A stretch of 64,000 nt of DNA, from positions 4,216,001 through 4,280,000 of the forward strand of contig CM055607.1 of NCBI GenBank assembly GCA_029379385.1, in the 5' to 3' direction. Numbering within the stretch: the stretch's first letter is position 1; each line of letters opens with the position of its first letter. Under the pieces are notes generated by a model that worked only from the letters and a program-made list of their open reading frames with translations, was not told the origin of the DNA and made no database searches. This DNA is from Quillaja saponaria. Its lineage: Eukaryota > Streptophyta > Magnoliopsida > Fabales > Quillajaceae. Positions 49,511-62,914 of the stretch are shown here, piece after piece. Made by a program: the position numbers and the translations under genes.

Positions 49511-50627
49511 GTTTCGTCCCATGGGACAATTACTTGCGGTTTAAGATACTGCCGCGTATTACTCTCCTAATTCCAACGTTAACTTGCTCTGTCTCTCTCG
49601 CGCACACATTTAGTCCCAAAAGGTTTAGGTTTTCAGTTTTATTTTTCTTTTGTTCCAATTTTAGGTTTTAATTATTGAAGTCTCTTATCGTTAGATTTTA
49701 TTTTGAAACACTTGAAAATTTTGATTTTAGATAAAATTATTATTTTACTTCCTAATATATGTCTAACTACTTTCTTTAAGCGAGGCAGATTGACTATTTT
49801 CCATAGTATATGCCACTTTGATTAAGTTGAAGGTACAAAGCCTAGGAACATAAAAATGTAATTAATAGTATCTTTTTTCATTCTCTTCATATACATAAAA
49901 AAAAATTAATCCTTCATTCCTTATGAAGTGTACAAATCTCAAAATAAAATCTTTAATTAATTATTGTTTTAATTTTAGATTTTTGATATTTTTAATCATG
50001 TGTGTTTTGAAAATGAAAAGGCCGACCAAAAATAGGGAACCAACTTAATATGGATAATAATTAAACATTTTCTTAATTAGTGCCCTAAAAAGTACTTGAT
50101 AAGATATAATAAAAATAATTTTTAAAATTTAAAATATTTTAAAATTATAAATTACTTATTACACTACACGAAATTCATGACAATAATTGTAATAAATTAT
50201 ACAAAATTTTTATATTTATCACCTTAATAAGTGTCTTAAATATACCTGTTAAAAAAATCTAATAAATAATCTATATTGTGCATTCCTTCAAAATCTAAAA
50301 TATTAATCAAAGAAACTTGCATTTCAATAAGGAGAAGACTTCTCTAAAGTTAAATGATGCAATGCAACCCGATTTGGTTTCAAATAACTCATTCTATGGT
50401 AGGAAACTCAAGAACTCATAGACACTACTACCACTACAAGGATATGCTTCTTCATAAGACAACAATCAGCATCTTATGGATCTCCATAAGTCTAGCCATG
50501 CAGTTGCATGGAAAAATTTATTTGCTTTTCAGATGGAAGCTCTCTAGCCTGATTGCAATACCATTTAGCATCATACCGGCTGGTGGATTTAAACAAAATT
50601 CACTAGTAGAATCCATCATCTGTTTGT

Positions 50628-53600
50628 TCAATTCTCTACTATAAATTCTTGAATTTCTATTCCTGTATGACGAGCCCCTCCTTGTAGTCTCAATAAAATT
50701 TCATCGCCAACTTTAAGAGTGGTTACAGGAACCACTGTTTTCGACCGTCCACTTCCTGCAAGGAAGTAACCGATCAACTTTATAGCAACCACAAAGAAAT
50801 AATCCAAAGGCTTAAAGAAATTGGTAAAAACAGACTGAATGGACCTTGGGAAGGACAAACTATGGCAACCGTTTCTGCATTCTGCAGAAGGATGCTGTAG
50901 ATAGTCAGATCATCTGAATCTATCTGCAATAAGACAATAGTATCAATACAAAAAAGAATAGTTTCTTGACCTCTGATAAAATCATCATAAAGGTATGCAA
51001 GAATGACAAAAGAGAAGCAAAAGAAACTTGAAGAAAGTATATTCTACTGAAATATTACTTTGACATTTAAGCAAGACAGTAGTAAACCCTGACTCATCAC
51101 TGTTTTCTCAATTATATAGGTTAACACATTTCCACGTTTCAGACTGAAAGATTCCTTCACAAAATCAGAAAGCTTTTCCATTCTTTATCACTTCACTACA
51201 TGCAAATCACAATAAATAAATAGTCACCCAACGAAGAAAATGTAGAAGAATAATTGCTTGGAAACAGTATTTAAAAAAAGTAATCCATACCATCAGGAAA
51301 GCTATAATTTTCCTATTCATATTCCACTCTGCTTCTCTCATCCAATAAGCCAACTCTCCAAAAAGGCACAACTTTTCTAATCAGCTTTCGTCAAAAGTAA
51401 TATATTGGCTCTTCATATGATCACACATTCACACTTCTAAAATTCTCATCATCTATGACCCATTCTAACCTTGAGTCCTTAACTAATGTTATACAGAATG
51501 GACTGAAGTGTATTCTACGTTCTATTTCTGCATTTTTATGGAATATATCATCTAAAGAGCCACCCATTCTGATGCTATAATATTAGCAAATATAATACTG
51601 CAAATGGCTTGTGTAAAATCATTATCAACACAATCTGTGGGACTGTCAGATTATTTTCTAATTTATGCGCAACCTCAGATATTGCACTTCTGACCCACAA
51701 ATCATGCAATAGACTGAGATGTCATCTCACATCATATAATCAAAGGCCACCAGTATATAATAAAACTGCTACTTAAAACAACAGTACAACACTTTAATCT
51801 AAGTACAAAATGGTTTACAAAAAACACCTCCAAGTTCAGTGATATTAAGCTGTTAATAATATGCCATAAATACTAACTAGTACCTCATGCAAAGATGATT
51901 GGTTCCAAAACACACAGAGAATATTGTTAAATATTGAAATACAAACCTTTGCATCCACAAGGATTAGGGGTCTAGTCTCTATCTTTACACGCCCCACAGT
52001 TGCAGATCGTTGCTGGCCTCTTTGATCAACTACAATAACTTCTTTGCCTGCTTTCAACTCTGAAAGGTAGCATGTCTTGCCTCCTGGAACGGCAACATAC
52101 GCATGTACAGGCCCCTATTATAAATCAAAAAGTTTTTCTAATAATAAAAACAATTACTTTGTGAATAAGGGTACAGAAGTATTTTAAGTATTGAAGAACT
52201 GTAGAGCCAGAATCCAGGAGATCTATATAGGAAACTCACGATAATTTTAATTTATACAGTTAAAGAATTAGTTTTCTTCAGAAATATAAAGCCCTTCGAT
52301 TATTTTTTTGGCCACGAAAGCAATTGAATTAAAGAATGAAAGAGAAATTTACTTCTTTTATAATCTGAGAATGTAAAGAGGCAATACACTAATACAGCCT
52401 CATAAACTATAAGAGGCATATTAGACCAATTTCAGCTATCATAAGTATTGGTTTGCTTTTAATCCACTGTGTGATGACATTACCATATCATTCTCAAATA
52501 TCTGTATCAAACTTGAAATCTGGAAGGAAAAAAGAAGAAGGAAAAATGTGCTTAAGAAGTTACTCACCCCCCCCCCCCCCCCCCCCCCCAACCAAACACA
52601 CCAACACCACCACCCCACCCCCACCCCCACCCATCCTTGTTCCTAACGAGGAGGAAGTGCCATTAGATACAGAGGTTTTGTGGCAAAGAAAGTATAAGTT
52701 TGAACTCGAGAACATGACTTCCAGAATGTACCGCATTGACTCGAAACGGCCTGCTGGCAATGTAGTTTGACTCCAAGCATTCTGAGTGAACAAGAAATAA
52801 TCCTCTAGCAAATGATCCTACCTGTAAAGAATATATCAGAGTGGCAGACAATCAATTAATTCACTATTTATTCAATCTTTACTAAGGAAAAGGAAGCATA
52901 CCAGAAGTCCTTCACCAGGTCTCATGAGGCTGCAGAGATCAACACAAACTCGATCCCCCATTCCAGCCACTTGAACTTGAGTGACAGTGGCTGTGGTCAA
53001 GTTCAATAGATTACTCACTTCATTTCTTCTGTCAAAATATTCCTGAAATTTATAGAACAGAATAAGAAGCAATTCCTCAATACTCAAGAAGCCCAAACCT
53101 AGTGCAAAATACCTTTAACTCCAGAACAGGTTCAACATCTTGTACTTTCAAAACTATGCCACCTAGACCTTGTTCCAATGCCTACAAGGTTCAAAGAAAG
53201 AGGATATACTTAAGGGGCAAACTAAGATTGTGTAACATTTTAAACAATGACTTGATGGGGTCCTGAGACAAACCTCTAGAAAAATCTGAGCTTCTGACTG
53301 ACTTTTTGAGATGGCAAGCACTGTTTTTTGACTGCTTTGAAATGCTGCAATAATATTCTCAGCAGGAATTACCTAAGAAAAACATACCAGGGAATATGAG
53401 AAGTAACAATGTGTTCAAGAGATGTAGGAAACATAAGCTTCGACTGTTGTTAAGATGCAGCAACTATCATACTTAAAAAGAAAAAGAAAAGAAGAGGAAC
53501 TAAACTTCTGTTCTGAAAATTGCAGTACAATTGTCATTCAAGATTGAGACAAGACATACAAAGAGTGAACTTGTAACAAATATTGGAAAATAGATCATGC

Positions 53601-55125
53601 CAGTTGCTTATAATTCAAAATGTTACAGAATCTGATCATGAATTTAGCATCTATGCATGGCTGTATCTTGGAAAAGGGTGTATGGGGTTCAAATCTACAT
53701 CGAACTACATGGCTAACAGAGGATTTCCCACACCAAAGATAGAAGTCAGAGTACAATGTTCCAGCTAAATTTGTTAGTGAAATAAAAATTTCATGAATTT
53801 TTTATTTAAAGAAATTTCAAAGCATACGAAACTTGAGAAGTTACATAATAAAACCCATTGAGCCAATTATTGTCCATAGCAAATGTTATTTCATGATTTA
53901 AAGCCCAAGCCTAAAGTTGAAACCAAGCCACTGGCCAAGCACGAGAACTCCACAACCATGTGCTCCTTTAAGAAGTTCTGGAAGAAAGCCTTGATCCCTT
54001 ACTACTGTACTCATCAGTGAAATTTGGACAAGTTGATATAATCACTCCATATCATTATAAAGCAAGCGATGACATGGAAATGTGAAGCAATGGATGACAA
54101 TCAGCAAGCAGAGGTCAATATGATTACAGCAGTGTAGGAAACCTCTTCAAGTGAATCATAGCTGGAGCAGTCCACAATGGGCATACCTGCCAATCTAGTA
54201 AACTGAAAACAATGTTCTCTGCCTGATCATCCTCGGGTTTCAGTCTTTCTAAGTCTTGTGGACTTGAAACCTCAAAAACGGTGGCAACTCTTTTGTTCTG
54301 ATCATCCAAAATTACCCCTTCTTCAATGAAGAGAGGGCTTATCTTTGCAATTGCTGCATCCACCAAGACAAGAACTCCAAGATAAGAAATTAAAAATACA
54401 GAAAACAGCTCATCAATAGACTTGTGCTTCATAAGGTATTTCACCAAAAACAATTACACGAGTGAACTTTAAATGTTTATATGTTTGTCTTTATAATTCC
54501 CAATTACAGTAACAGTCTAATACAGCAACAAAGTAACACACGAAAGCAAAATCTCAAAAAGGGGTCCAAACATACACAAAAACAAAAGAAGAGAAACTTA
54601 AATGGCTTACATGACCAATCATTGGCAAGCTGTCGATGCTGCGACGAGAAAATAAAAGTATTCCATCCTCTCTCAACGGCAGCAGTCATCGCCTGCTTGT
54701 TTTCGGTCCATATCCACACCCTCTTTGATTTCTCACCCACGCCCACAGAAGATGTCCAAGAAGAAGAAGCCTTTAAGACAAAGTGATTGTATTGCAAATG
54801 GGTTTTCTTGGAATTACCAGACTTCAATGAATTACAACTGTCCCAACATTTTAGTCCGCAAAGACTCCATTTTTCTGCGAACACTATCAAAGGAACCAAT
54901 ATTAATTAGTTGATATTAAAAAGGAAGAAAGATATGCGGGAAAGCTGAGGAACTAAGAAGATAAAACTATACCAATGTGAATTTCAGAGATACGTCCATT
55001 CGATTTAGTGCAATTATGTTAAAAGAGGGGGGCGAGAAGAGAAGGGGGAGGGAAGCACCTGGACTAGGAGTATAGCGATGGAACTGATATTGAACTCCGA
55101 GCAAAGGAAATGAGAGCTGAGGCAT
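50628..55125 (-). CDS. 3-dehydroquinate synthase II homologue, plastid type (10 exons)
   Basis: Plant homologue of archaeal-type 3-dehydroquinate synthase (DHQS II), equivalent to Arabidopsis At3g28760. In archaea the enzyme makes 3-dehydroquinate from an amino-heptulosonate in a variant shikimate route; its plant role is not established. Exons on the minus strand are 55059-55125, 54611-54874, 54187-54353, 53274-53372, 53113-53181, 52902-53042, 52732-52821, 51947-52114, 50845-50923 and 50628-50755. All have GT/AG borders and sum to 1,272 nt (423 residues). The N terminus [12 protein letters not shown] then a Ser/Lys-rich stretch suggests a chloroplast transit peptide. Family motifs are [75 protein letters not shown] and [18 protein letters not shown]. 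The start codon was chosen because it alone joins exon 1 to exon 2 in frame. No lesion was seen. Confidence 0.92.
52567..52589. repeat. Poly-C tract with CCACC run in dehydroquinate synthase intron 7
   Basis: About 22 consecutive C, followed by ACCAAACACACC and further CCACCCC units, in intron 7. On the transcribed minus strand this is a G-rich run that could form G-quadruplex-like structure. Length is likely to be unreliable in sequencing. Confidence 0.9.
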
Positions 55126-56612
55126 CCCTTCGTGGATTCCTGGTTAACAGTCTGAATTTCTGATGTGCATCCGTTTTCCCTTGTTTTGGGCCAAAAAACC
55201 TGTTTTCGCACTTTGCATTGCAATCCAAGGACCAAGCTGGTACTATTTGTCCTGGGACCAACAAACATTTTTTTTTTTTTTTAGCTTGGAAACCAATATG
55301 CTCCCTTAGTTAATTAACCTCGTATGATCATTGAAAGTAAAGTCGTGTTAATCTCATAGGATCGTTGAAAGTAAAGTGTGGTAAGGATAATATGTCTGAC
55401 TCGGTTAGATAAATTAATCAATGCGAACATAAACTGAATTTAACACCATTTTACGATTAAAAAATATATGTAAAATATATACATTTTCATATCTTTTTAT
55501 CTACTTGTTTTTCAAAATTTTCATTTTTTTGCCCTTCTTAAAAAGCACTTTTACCATTTTTATTATTTATTTACCATAAACGAATAACAGACAATTTACC
55601 ATTTTTAGTTGAATTAATTTGAGATGGGAAATGAAACATGTTTTTCACGACTAAACATGCCTCTAATATTTTTTTTGTATGATGAAACCAATGCTGGTTG
55701 TATTTTAATATCAAGCTCATATACTTGTATTTCTTCAAGTAAGACTTTTCAATGTGTTCTGGATGTTATTTCAGATCTGCAGTATTCAAACACCCCCCCC
55801 CCCCCCCCCCTAACAACTGAGCTACTGGGATATATATACGGATCAAAAAACATTATGTTTTTGGTTTATATACAATGAAATTGTGAATTATAAATGAAGA
55901 GAAATATCATGAATCATGCATTAAAAATAATTAAAGGGTAAGCTCTTGACTTCATTACCTCACAAGTAAAGATATTGATGTGACATTGAAATTAGAATGG
56001 TAAATTATAATATAGAATTTGAATTATATAAATCATTATAACCAGAAATATATTTTTCATACATGGTGGGGTGGTGTCATTGTCACTAATGTGGCTTTCT
56101 GGCGTTTGTTATCATCTTGTGTCTGCACAATGATTTCTATTGATGTTATTGATTATTGTTTCGAACAAATCTTAAACTATTGTCGTGATGAGTAAGTGCT
56201 AGTAGTGGATGGTAACGATGTGGAGGATGTATAATGTGAAGTTATAAATAAGTGATATAAAGAATAACAGTCATAAGTTTTTTTATGTTTTTTCCTTTAG
56301 TTTTTTTGAGAATTTTAACTAATGTTTTGGAAGAAAAAAAAAACCCCTTATATGTTGGATAAGTGTTCTTGAAACACTTGTCCCCGTTCTATTTAAGTTT
56401 CTATCATGAAGCTATTTTGAAATTGTTTGAAGGTAGTTGAAGCAAATTAATTTCCTTCTATCTATGGGAGTGACTTTTGCAACAACAACTCCACAATCAT
56501 ATCCTTTTTATTCATTTTACTCAACCAAAGTTTACATGAACTCAAACAGGGTAAAAATGCAGGGTGCACCTACAAGATGGAAAATAACAAAAACAAAGCT
56601 ATTTGGTTATGA
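55126..56612. other. Intergenic region between dehydroquinate synthase and epimerase genes
   Basis: It holds the upstream region of the minus-strand synthase gene and the 3' flank of the epimerase gene. A poly-C run lies at about 55793-55811. No gene recognised. Confidence 0.65.
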
Positions 56613-59145
56613 CTATGCAGAAGGAGCTTTAGTTGTAGAAAACTTGAAAAGCATATGATGCTTGTAAGGCTTTCCTGGGCTTACAATTGTTGACGGGAAA
56701 TTAGGGTGATTCACTGAGTCAGGGAATGCTTGTGTCTCCAAACATAATCCTGCATGAGCTTGATACACAAACCCACCTTTTCCCTTCTCATTCTTAATGT
56801 AGTTACCAGTGTAGAACTGTACACCAGGAACATTTGTTGAAAGCTCCAACACTCTTCCAGACTTCTTATCATGCACAATTGCTGCCTTCTTTAACTTGTT
56901 CCTGCTGCCATCAAGCACATAGTTAATGTCATAACCCTTTGGTAACTGATTGATCCTGCTTCCAATGGTTTTGGGTTTAAGGAAATCATATGGTGTTCCT
57001 TTCACGGGTGCGATTATCGACAACTGTGATCTTGGATCCAAAGATTTGAACTTTCTCACTTAGAATACTGCCACTATTATGACCTCCAAGGTTCCAGTAT
57101 GCATGTTGGGCCAAATTCACTGGAGTAGGCTTGTTTAGAGCTTTTGCATTCATTTTTACACTCAATTTGTTGTTTCCAATTAATGCGTAGGTGACAAAAA
57201 CCTGGAGATCACCAGGAAATCCTGCAGAAGAAAACAAAATTCAAGTAAAGCAATTTCATTCCAAACTATTAGAATAGCTTATGTTGTTATGTATGTGGGT
57301 ATAGTATTTGATTCATTCAAGCTACATCCCTTTCTCTTATATCTATTTACAAAAACATACTAGAACTAATAGGATCTCCTAGAATAGGAATGTCTATTTG
57401 ATGTTGAGTCGGGTCGAATAGGATATCTCGATATTGAATTCTTTTATGACTAATTGATCTGGATCATATATGAAAGCAAGGTGTCCTTGCTTTTTTAGTG
57501 TAAGAAGGGGTAAAAAAAAAATGCCCCAAGCCAATGTCTAAATATGAAGTAACCCATACCATATTCAGAAAAAGCTCAAACAACTTTCAACAAAAAAGTA
57601 CTTGTACCCGAAGCCGAGGCAGGTGGGTAGGTGGAGAATACATAGGGAGCCAAGACAAGCAGATTATATCATGATCTTTTAAATTTGAGCAAGATCGAAT
57701 TTTAATGAACTCATATCAGTTCAACTTCGGGACAAATCTGGTCAACATCCAACCCATTGACATGCCTATTACAAAATGAGCCTGGAACGGCAGTTAAAAT
57801 AAAGATGTTCTCTTACCTTGTTGACCGTCAAAGCTGTGATAGGTGAAGACGATATGAGGATCAGGACCAGAGTTTTTGTAAGTATGGACCTTCCAGACAA
57901 CATCACCGAATCCAATGGGGCCACCTAATTGATTCAACAGAGACAATTCTCTAGTATATAATGAGACTACCAAATTCACCAAGAATTTCATTTATGGTAA
58001 AAACTTTGGTTTGCATATAGAAAAAGCATACCATGAAGTGTATTTTTCCCATCATTGGCAACAAGTTTGTAATGTGTTCCATTCAGGGTAAACTGTGCTC
58101 CTCCTATTCTGTTAGCTACCCTACCAACAATTGCTCCAAAGTGTGTTGTATCATTCTGCAAAGGTTATGGTAATGCAACGAGTGCAAGAAAATTAAGAAA
58201 ATGTTAAGGAAATCTCAAGCATTACAACTTGGTGGAAAGTCAATGAGTCAAACCAAAGCCCAAGGAAAATAAAAATTAGCCATGTGCACTTAATGTAAAT
58301 TATTTATTTTAGTCAAATGCACAATTATTATATTTGGCCAGCATGTTAGATGACTATTTTTCAAATCTTCCATGATTACTATATAATTATACTGATGTAG
58401 TGTAATTTATATAGAATCTTTTTTTTATTTGTTTTTTATGTTAAGGATGAATGAAAATTCAAAGCTATCCCTATCAAATCCCAAGAAAATTAGATATACA
58501 CAAAGGCCTTGGACAAGTATTCACCGATTTAGAAGGAAAATGAAGCAAACGACAAAATATACTGCAAATCTTGGCTGAGACATTTTTGCTTTTGTCACGA
58601 GCTGAATCTCACTGTCCAAAACCCCGAGAGATAGAAACTAAAAACCAATTTGGAAAATTGTAATATTCTCTTCTAACAAACATAGTTAAACAAGATGTAA
58701 GGGACAAAGAACAAACAATGGAGAATGGAGATCTACTCTAAGCAGAAAAAGAAGAAGGATTTGCAGCAGATAAAGTAGACTCACCACGTAATCCTTGACT
58801 GAGTTATATCCAAGAATAACATCATCAAGCTTTCCTGTATTCAAATAAAGTAACAAATTAATCAGACAAGAGAGAAAGACAGCAAGAAGAAAGAAAACCC
58901 AGAAAAAGGAAAATACTCAGAGATTGCAGAAACATACCATTCTTGTCAGGAACAACAACAGAAATTATTGTTGCACCCCAATTGGTGAATTTTGCAGAGA
59001 GATGACCCTTCTTGAGCTCATAAATTCCAACATCTTTCTTTTTAACAGAGCCATTTACAAACCCAGTACTAGCTACAAGGATGAAACATAACAAAACAAC
59101 GATCCTGGACATTTTCATAGTCCGGTTACTGGGTTCTATTTGCAT
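56613..59145 (-). CDS. Aldose 1-epimerase (galactose mutarotase) family protein, frame-breaking deletion
   Basis: Secreted-type aldose 1-epimerase, which interconverts alpha and beta anomers of sugars such as galactose. Minus-strand exons are 58938-59145, 58785-58834, 58032-58153, 57817-57924 and 56613-57221. [17 protein letters not shown] is a signal peptide; the preferred start is probably the ATG at 59118 or 59112, with 59145 the upstream option. Conserved segments are [33 protein letters not shown] (catalytic His), [18 protein letters not shown] and [12 protein letters not shown] (catalytic Glu). Near 57020 the segment after KITVVD that normally reads about eight residues (DxxLIPTG) is gone, and the frame changes before [11 protein letters not shown]. 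The literal reading stops at 56986. The rest of the gene is well conserved, so the lesion is recent or an assembly error. Confidence 0.88.
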
Positions 59146-59200
59146 ATGAGGAATTTGGGAAAGAAAATGTTAGAGAAAAGTAGTGGAAACGTGCAAATAC

Positions 59201-59208
59201 TTTTATAT
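59201..59208 (-). promoter_or_regulatory. Probable TATA box of the epimerase gene
   Basis: ATATAAAA on the minus strand, 56 bp upstream of the most upstream ATG and about 83-89 bp upstream of the two inner ATGs. This spacing favours the inner starts, which give a direct signal peptide. Confidence 0.5.
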
Positions 59209-60559
59209 GCAATAGTTTGCACTTAGCAGTGTGATAATTATATTATTGTTGGCAAAGGGACACAACCATGCTTGTTAGCCGGAATGGTCCCCTTCGATCC
59301 AATGTATATAATTTAATATTCACTTTCTTTCTTCTAGTTATCGGTAAATAATTATCCTCACATGAAAAAGAAAAAAATATAACTAATAATATTGTATAGA
59401 GGTTAACCACTTGCTAATATAACTATTACGATTCCCATTCGGCCATTCTAGTAAAGACAATTTTAAAATTCGAGTAGTAGTGGTAAGTACAAAATTCTCT
59501 CCTAAACAAGATATTATAAACTCATCATTGTGTAATATATAATTTTTATTTTATTTTTTATAAACAAAAAAGTGCACATAAATTTCATAATTATTTTGGA
59601 TATAATTAAAATAAAATAAAAAAATAAGTTGTCATTTTTAAAATGAAGATTATTTATATTTGATTTATAAATGATTAGATAAAACAAAATAACCGGAACT
59701 TTTTTGAAGAAACAATTCATACTTAAAAGAAAAAATAATTATATATTTGTTGAATTAAAACCTCATCAGAGATCTAACAGGTACATCAGCACGAGGTAAA
59801 AGAGGGAAAAAGTCAACAAAATAAAATACAATCAAAAAAGAATATGACTATTAAGAAAAAAAAAAACAATTAACAACCCTTAATTATTTATTTCAGATAC
59901 TAAATGTCCAGCTCATAATTATTATTTCTTATACTTAAATTTATATTCCTTAAGTTCACTAATAATAGCCTCGATTATTAGTTTTTTTTTTTTTTGGTAA
60001 TGTGAATAATATTGTATTTGTGACTTTCTTGTGTATAAATAAATAAAAACCTAATATCACAATTCACAAATATATGATTTGCTGGCTCTACAGAAGGGCC
60101 CAAAAGAATACTTAAGAAGCCCAAAATAATTGCAGTTGAAGACCTACAATTACAAATAGTTCCTAACGGAGAGTCCAATCCAACCAAGGAAAACCCAATA
60201 TAAGGTTCTCTGCCTCTTGGCCCTTAAAAGTATTAGCTAACATCTGTTCATAATCAAAATAAAAAATGTTTGCATGATTGACTAATTAATCACTAACGAC
60301 ATTAATTAACTGGTTAGACATAAATAATATGACCATTTGGTCCAAGGTTGAAATCTGGCCACCATCATGGTATACTACTACAGATACAGTTAAAAAAGTC
60401 TACCTAGGACTCAACTCAACTAAACTTTTAAATCTCAAACTAGTTAGAGTCGGTTATATGAATTATTTTTTGTCATTCGCTATCGATCTAAAGCATCCAT
60501 TTTCAATAATACTTAGAGCAGTCATATCCTTCACAATGACTGCCTCTCATAGTAAATTT
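59209..60559. other. AT-rich intergenic DNA
   Basis: No gene recognised beyond the epimerase promoter. Confidence 0.6.
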
Positions 60560-61920
60560 TGGTCTCTCTTTACCACGTCTAACACCTATCACATGCACCA
60601 AGTCACATTTCTTTATTATGGGGTCTATTAGCCGACGATGGATATGTCCTAAACCAACGTAGACGATTTTTCCTCATTTTCTTCTCAATAGGTGCTACAT
60701 CCACCTTATTACAAATCTACTCATTTCGTATTATATCCTTCCTAGTATGTCTGATCATCTATCTCAACATTCTCATTTCGACTACTCTCATCTTATGTGA
60801 ATATTATTTCTTAACTGTCAAATATTCAGTATCATATAGCATAGTCGGTCTCATTGTCGTCTTATAAAATTTTCCTTTCAACCTATTCAGGGTTTTAGGA
60901 TCACATAAAACACCCGAAACAATTAGTCATTTCACCCACCCTGCCTTGATCCTATGGTTCACATTATGCTCAATCGCATTATCTTTTTATATAAATGAAC
61001 CTAAATACTTAAACACATCCTTTATAGGGATTGCCTAACTATCCAAAATTACTTCAGTCAAGCCTCCTCTAGTGTCACTAAAATCGTATTCCAAATACCC
61101 AATTTTTGTCTAACTTAACCTAAAACCTTTAGATTCTAACGCGTTCCTCCACAATTCTAGTTTGGAATTTAAACATTCTCTAGTTTCATCTACCAACACG
61201 ATATCATTAGCAAACAATATACACCACGGAGCCCTATCATGAATAGCATATATAAGTTCATCAATGACTAAGGCAAATAGGTAGGGGCTTAAGGATGAAT
61301 CTTGGTGAACACTTATCATGATAGAAAACTCTACAGTCAAACCATCTATGGTTTACACCCTAGTCATTACTCCCTCATACATATCTTTAATAACTTCTAA
61401 ATATTTAGTTGGAACCTTTTTCTTCTCGAGAACCCACCACAAAATTTATCTTAGCACCCTATCATACTAATTTTCTAGATTAATAAAGGCCATGAGAAAA
61501 TCCTTTTTCTTTTCTCTATATTTCTCCATTAGTCTTCTAAGTGAGAAAGTAGCCTCCATTGTGGATATTCCTGGCATAAAGCCAAATTAATTATCAGAAA
61601 CTAGAGTCTCATTCCTAAGACTACATTCAATTACTCTTTCCCACAGCTTTATTGTATGACTTACAAGTTTTTTTCTTCGTACAGCTTTGAATGTCCCATT
61701 TATTCTTATAAATAGGAATCAACGTACTCTTTCTCTATTTATCAGGCATCTTCTTGGTCACTAAAATCTTTTTAAAAAGATTTGTGAGCTAATTTACCCT
61801 CATATCTCCTAGGCATCTCCAAACTTTTATAAGAATGTCATCCAGACTCATTGCTTGACCATTTTTCATCTTTTGAATCATCTTCTTGCAAAGTTTCCCT
61901 ATTATGATCGATTTAATGAT
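60560..61920 (-). mobile_element. Decayed LINE-type reverse transcriptase fragment
   Basis: Read on the minus strand, fragments in broken frames match plant non-LTR retrotransposon reverse transcriptase. In order they are DDILIKVW, a segment like [65 protein letters not shown] and [16 protein letters not shown], in which the YADD-type active site has become FAND. Then follow ESKGFRLS and SGVLCDPKTLNRLKGKFYKTT, and VVEMRMLR. Many stops, with no 5' ORF and no poly-A tail seen. It is an old, truncated copy. Confidence 0.9.
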
Positions 61921-62914
61921 CTACTATAAATAAATTAGTTATATATAATTTTTTTTTTGTACTAAATTATATTGTGCTCTATTTAGTTTGATTCGGAATT
62001 CATTTTACTATTAATCTTGTAATTTATTGTAATTAGGTCCTTATCCTCACATTTTGTCCAAATTAATTTAATTAAAGATAACGATCTATGATGTGACTAG
62101 TAATCTCTATGTAACAAATTTAGGTAAATTAATGGATGAATAAAAAAAAAAATTGTGGCGTGCATATATATATTTTAAATAAAATTGGATTCTTTGTTGA
62201 AAAAAAAATTAAAAAGCACTCACAATCCCCATCACCATCCACCTTCAAGTAAAAATATCTTTGGTTTTCTAAGAAAGTTCCTTCATACATCTTCCAAGCA
62301 AATTCCTCGAGTTATCCATAATTTTTCTAAGTAAAAAAAATCCTAAATCTTACCAATAAAAAATCTCAAGCCTTTAATTTATAGATTTGTTATAAGACAT
62401 TGTCACGTAATAATCCATTTGTTCATGTCACAAGTTAATTTAGACAGAAAATGACAACAAGAATTCAATTAACGCAATTTTGTGATTAGAAGAACCTAAT
62501 CGTAATAAATTAAAAATAACAACTAAAGTGAATTTCAAAACAAGCGCTAACAACCGTCTATTATAATGGAAAAGATACCCCAGAAGACATTGGACATATT
62601 TTTAACAGTCTTCTGATTAAGATAAAATGTAATATCTGTTCTTGTAAGTTAAAGACAATATCGGACAAAAAGTATTGCCCCCTTTTGAATCTTACTTCTT
62701 TAGTTAATAAAAATCATTAATAACGACATTTCTTTGTATAGCAACAATTATGTTATTTTTTTTTTCCAAGCTGACATTACAAAAATCCAATAATTAATAT
62801 TTGAAACATATCCCTACTCTTTCTTCTATATATATATGAGTAAAGACCCAAAACAATTACCTCTTCTTTACACATAAATGTAAGAACAAACTAAGCTGAC
62901 TAATTAAATATTCA
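61921..62914. other. AT-rich DNA and promoter of the small secreted-protein gene
   Basis: Noncoding in appearance. A TATATATATAT at 62827-62837 lies about 80 bp upstream of the ATG at 62915 and is a good core-promoter candidate. Confidence 0.5.

Larger units (their letters stand above)
47172..51462. repeat. Tandem duplication, unit B
   Basis: Homologous to unit A in gene order and sequence. Its right end lies inside intron 8 of the intact dehydroquinate synthase gene, so the ancestral breakpoint was probably in that intron. Exons 9 and 10 of that gene (50628-50923) fall inside unit B but have no recognisable counterpart in unit A. Confidence 0.82.

Noticed and set aside
52439..52630. Glycine/valine-rich ORFs around the poly-C tract
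   Set aside because: Produced by homopolymer and CCACC repeats inside DHQS intron 7.
54504..54899. Second half of the minus-strand ORF at DHQS exon 2
   Set aside because: Residues after ANDWS read through the donor site at 54610 into intron; the exon ends at 54611.
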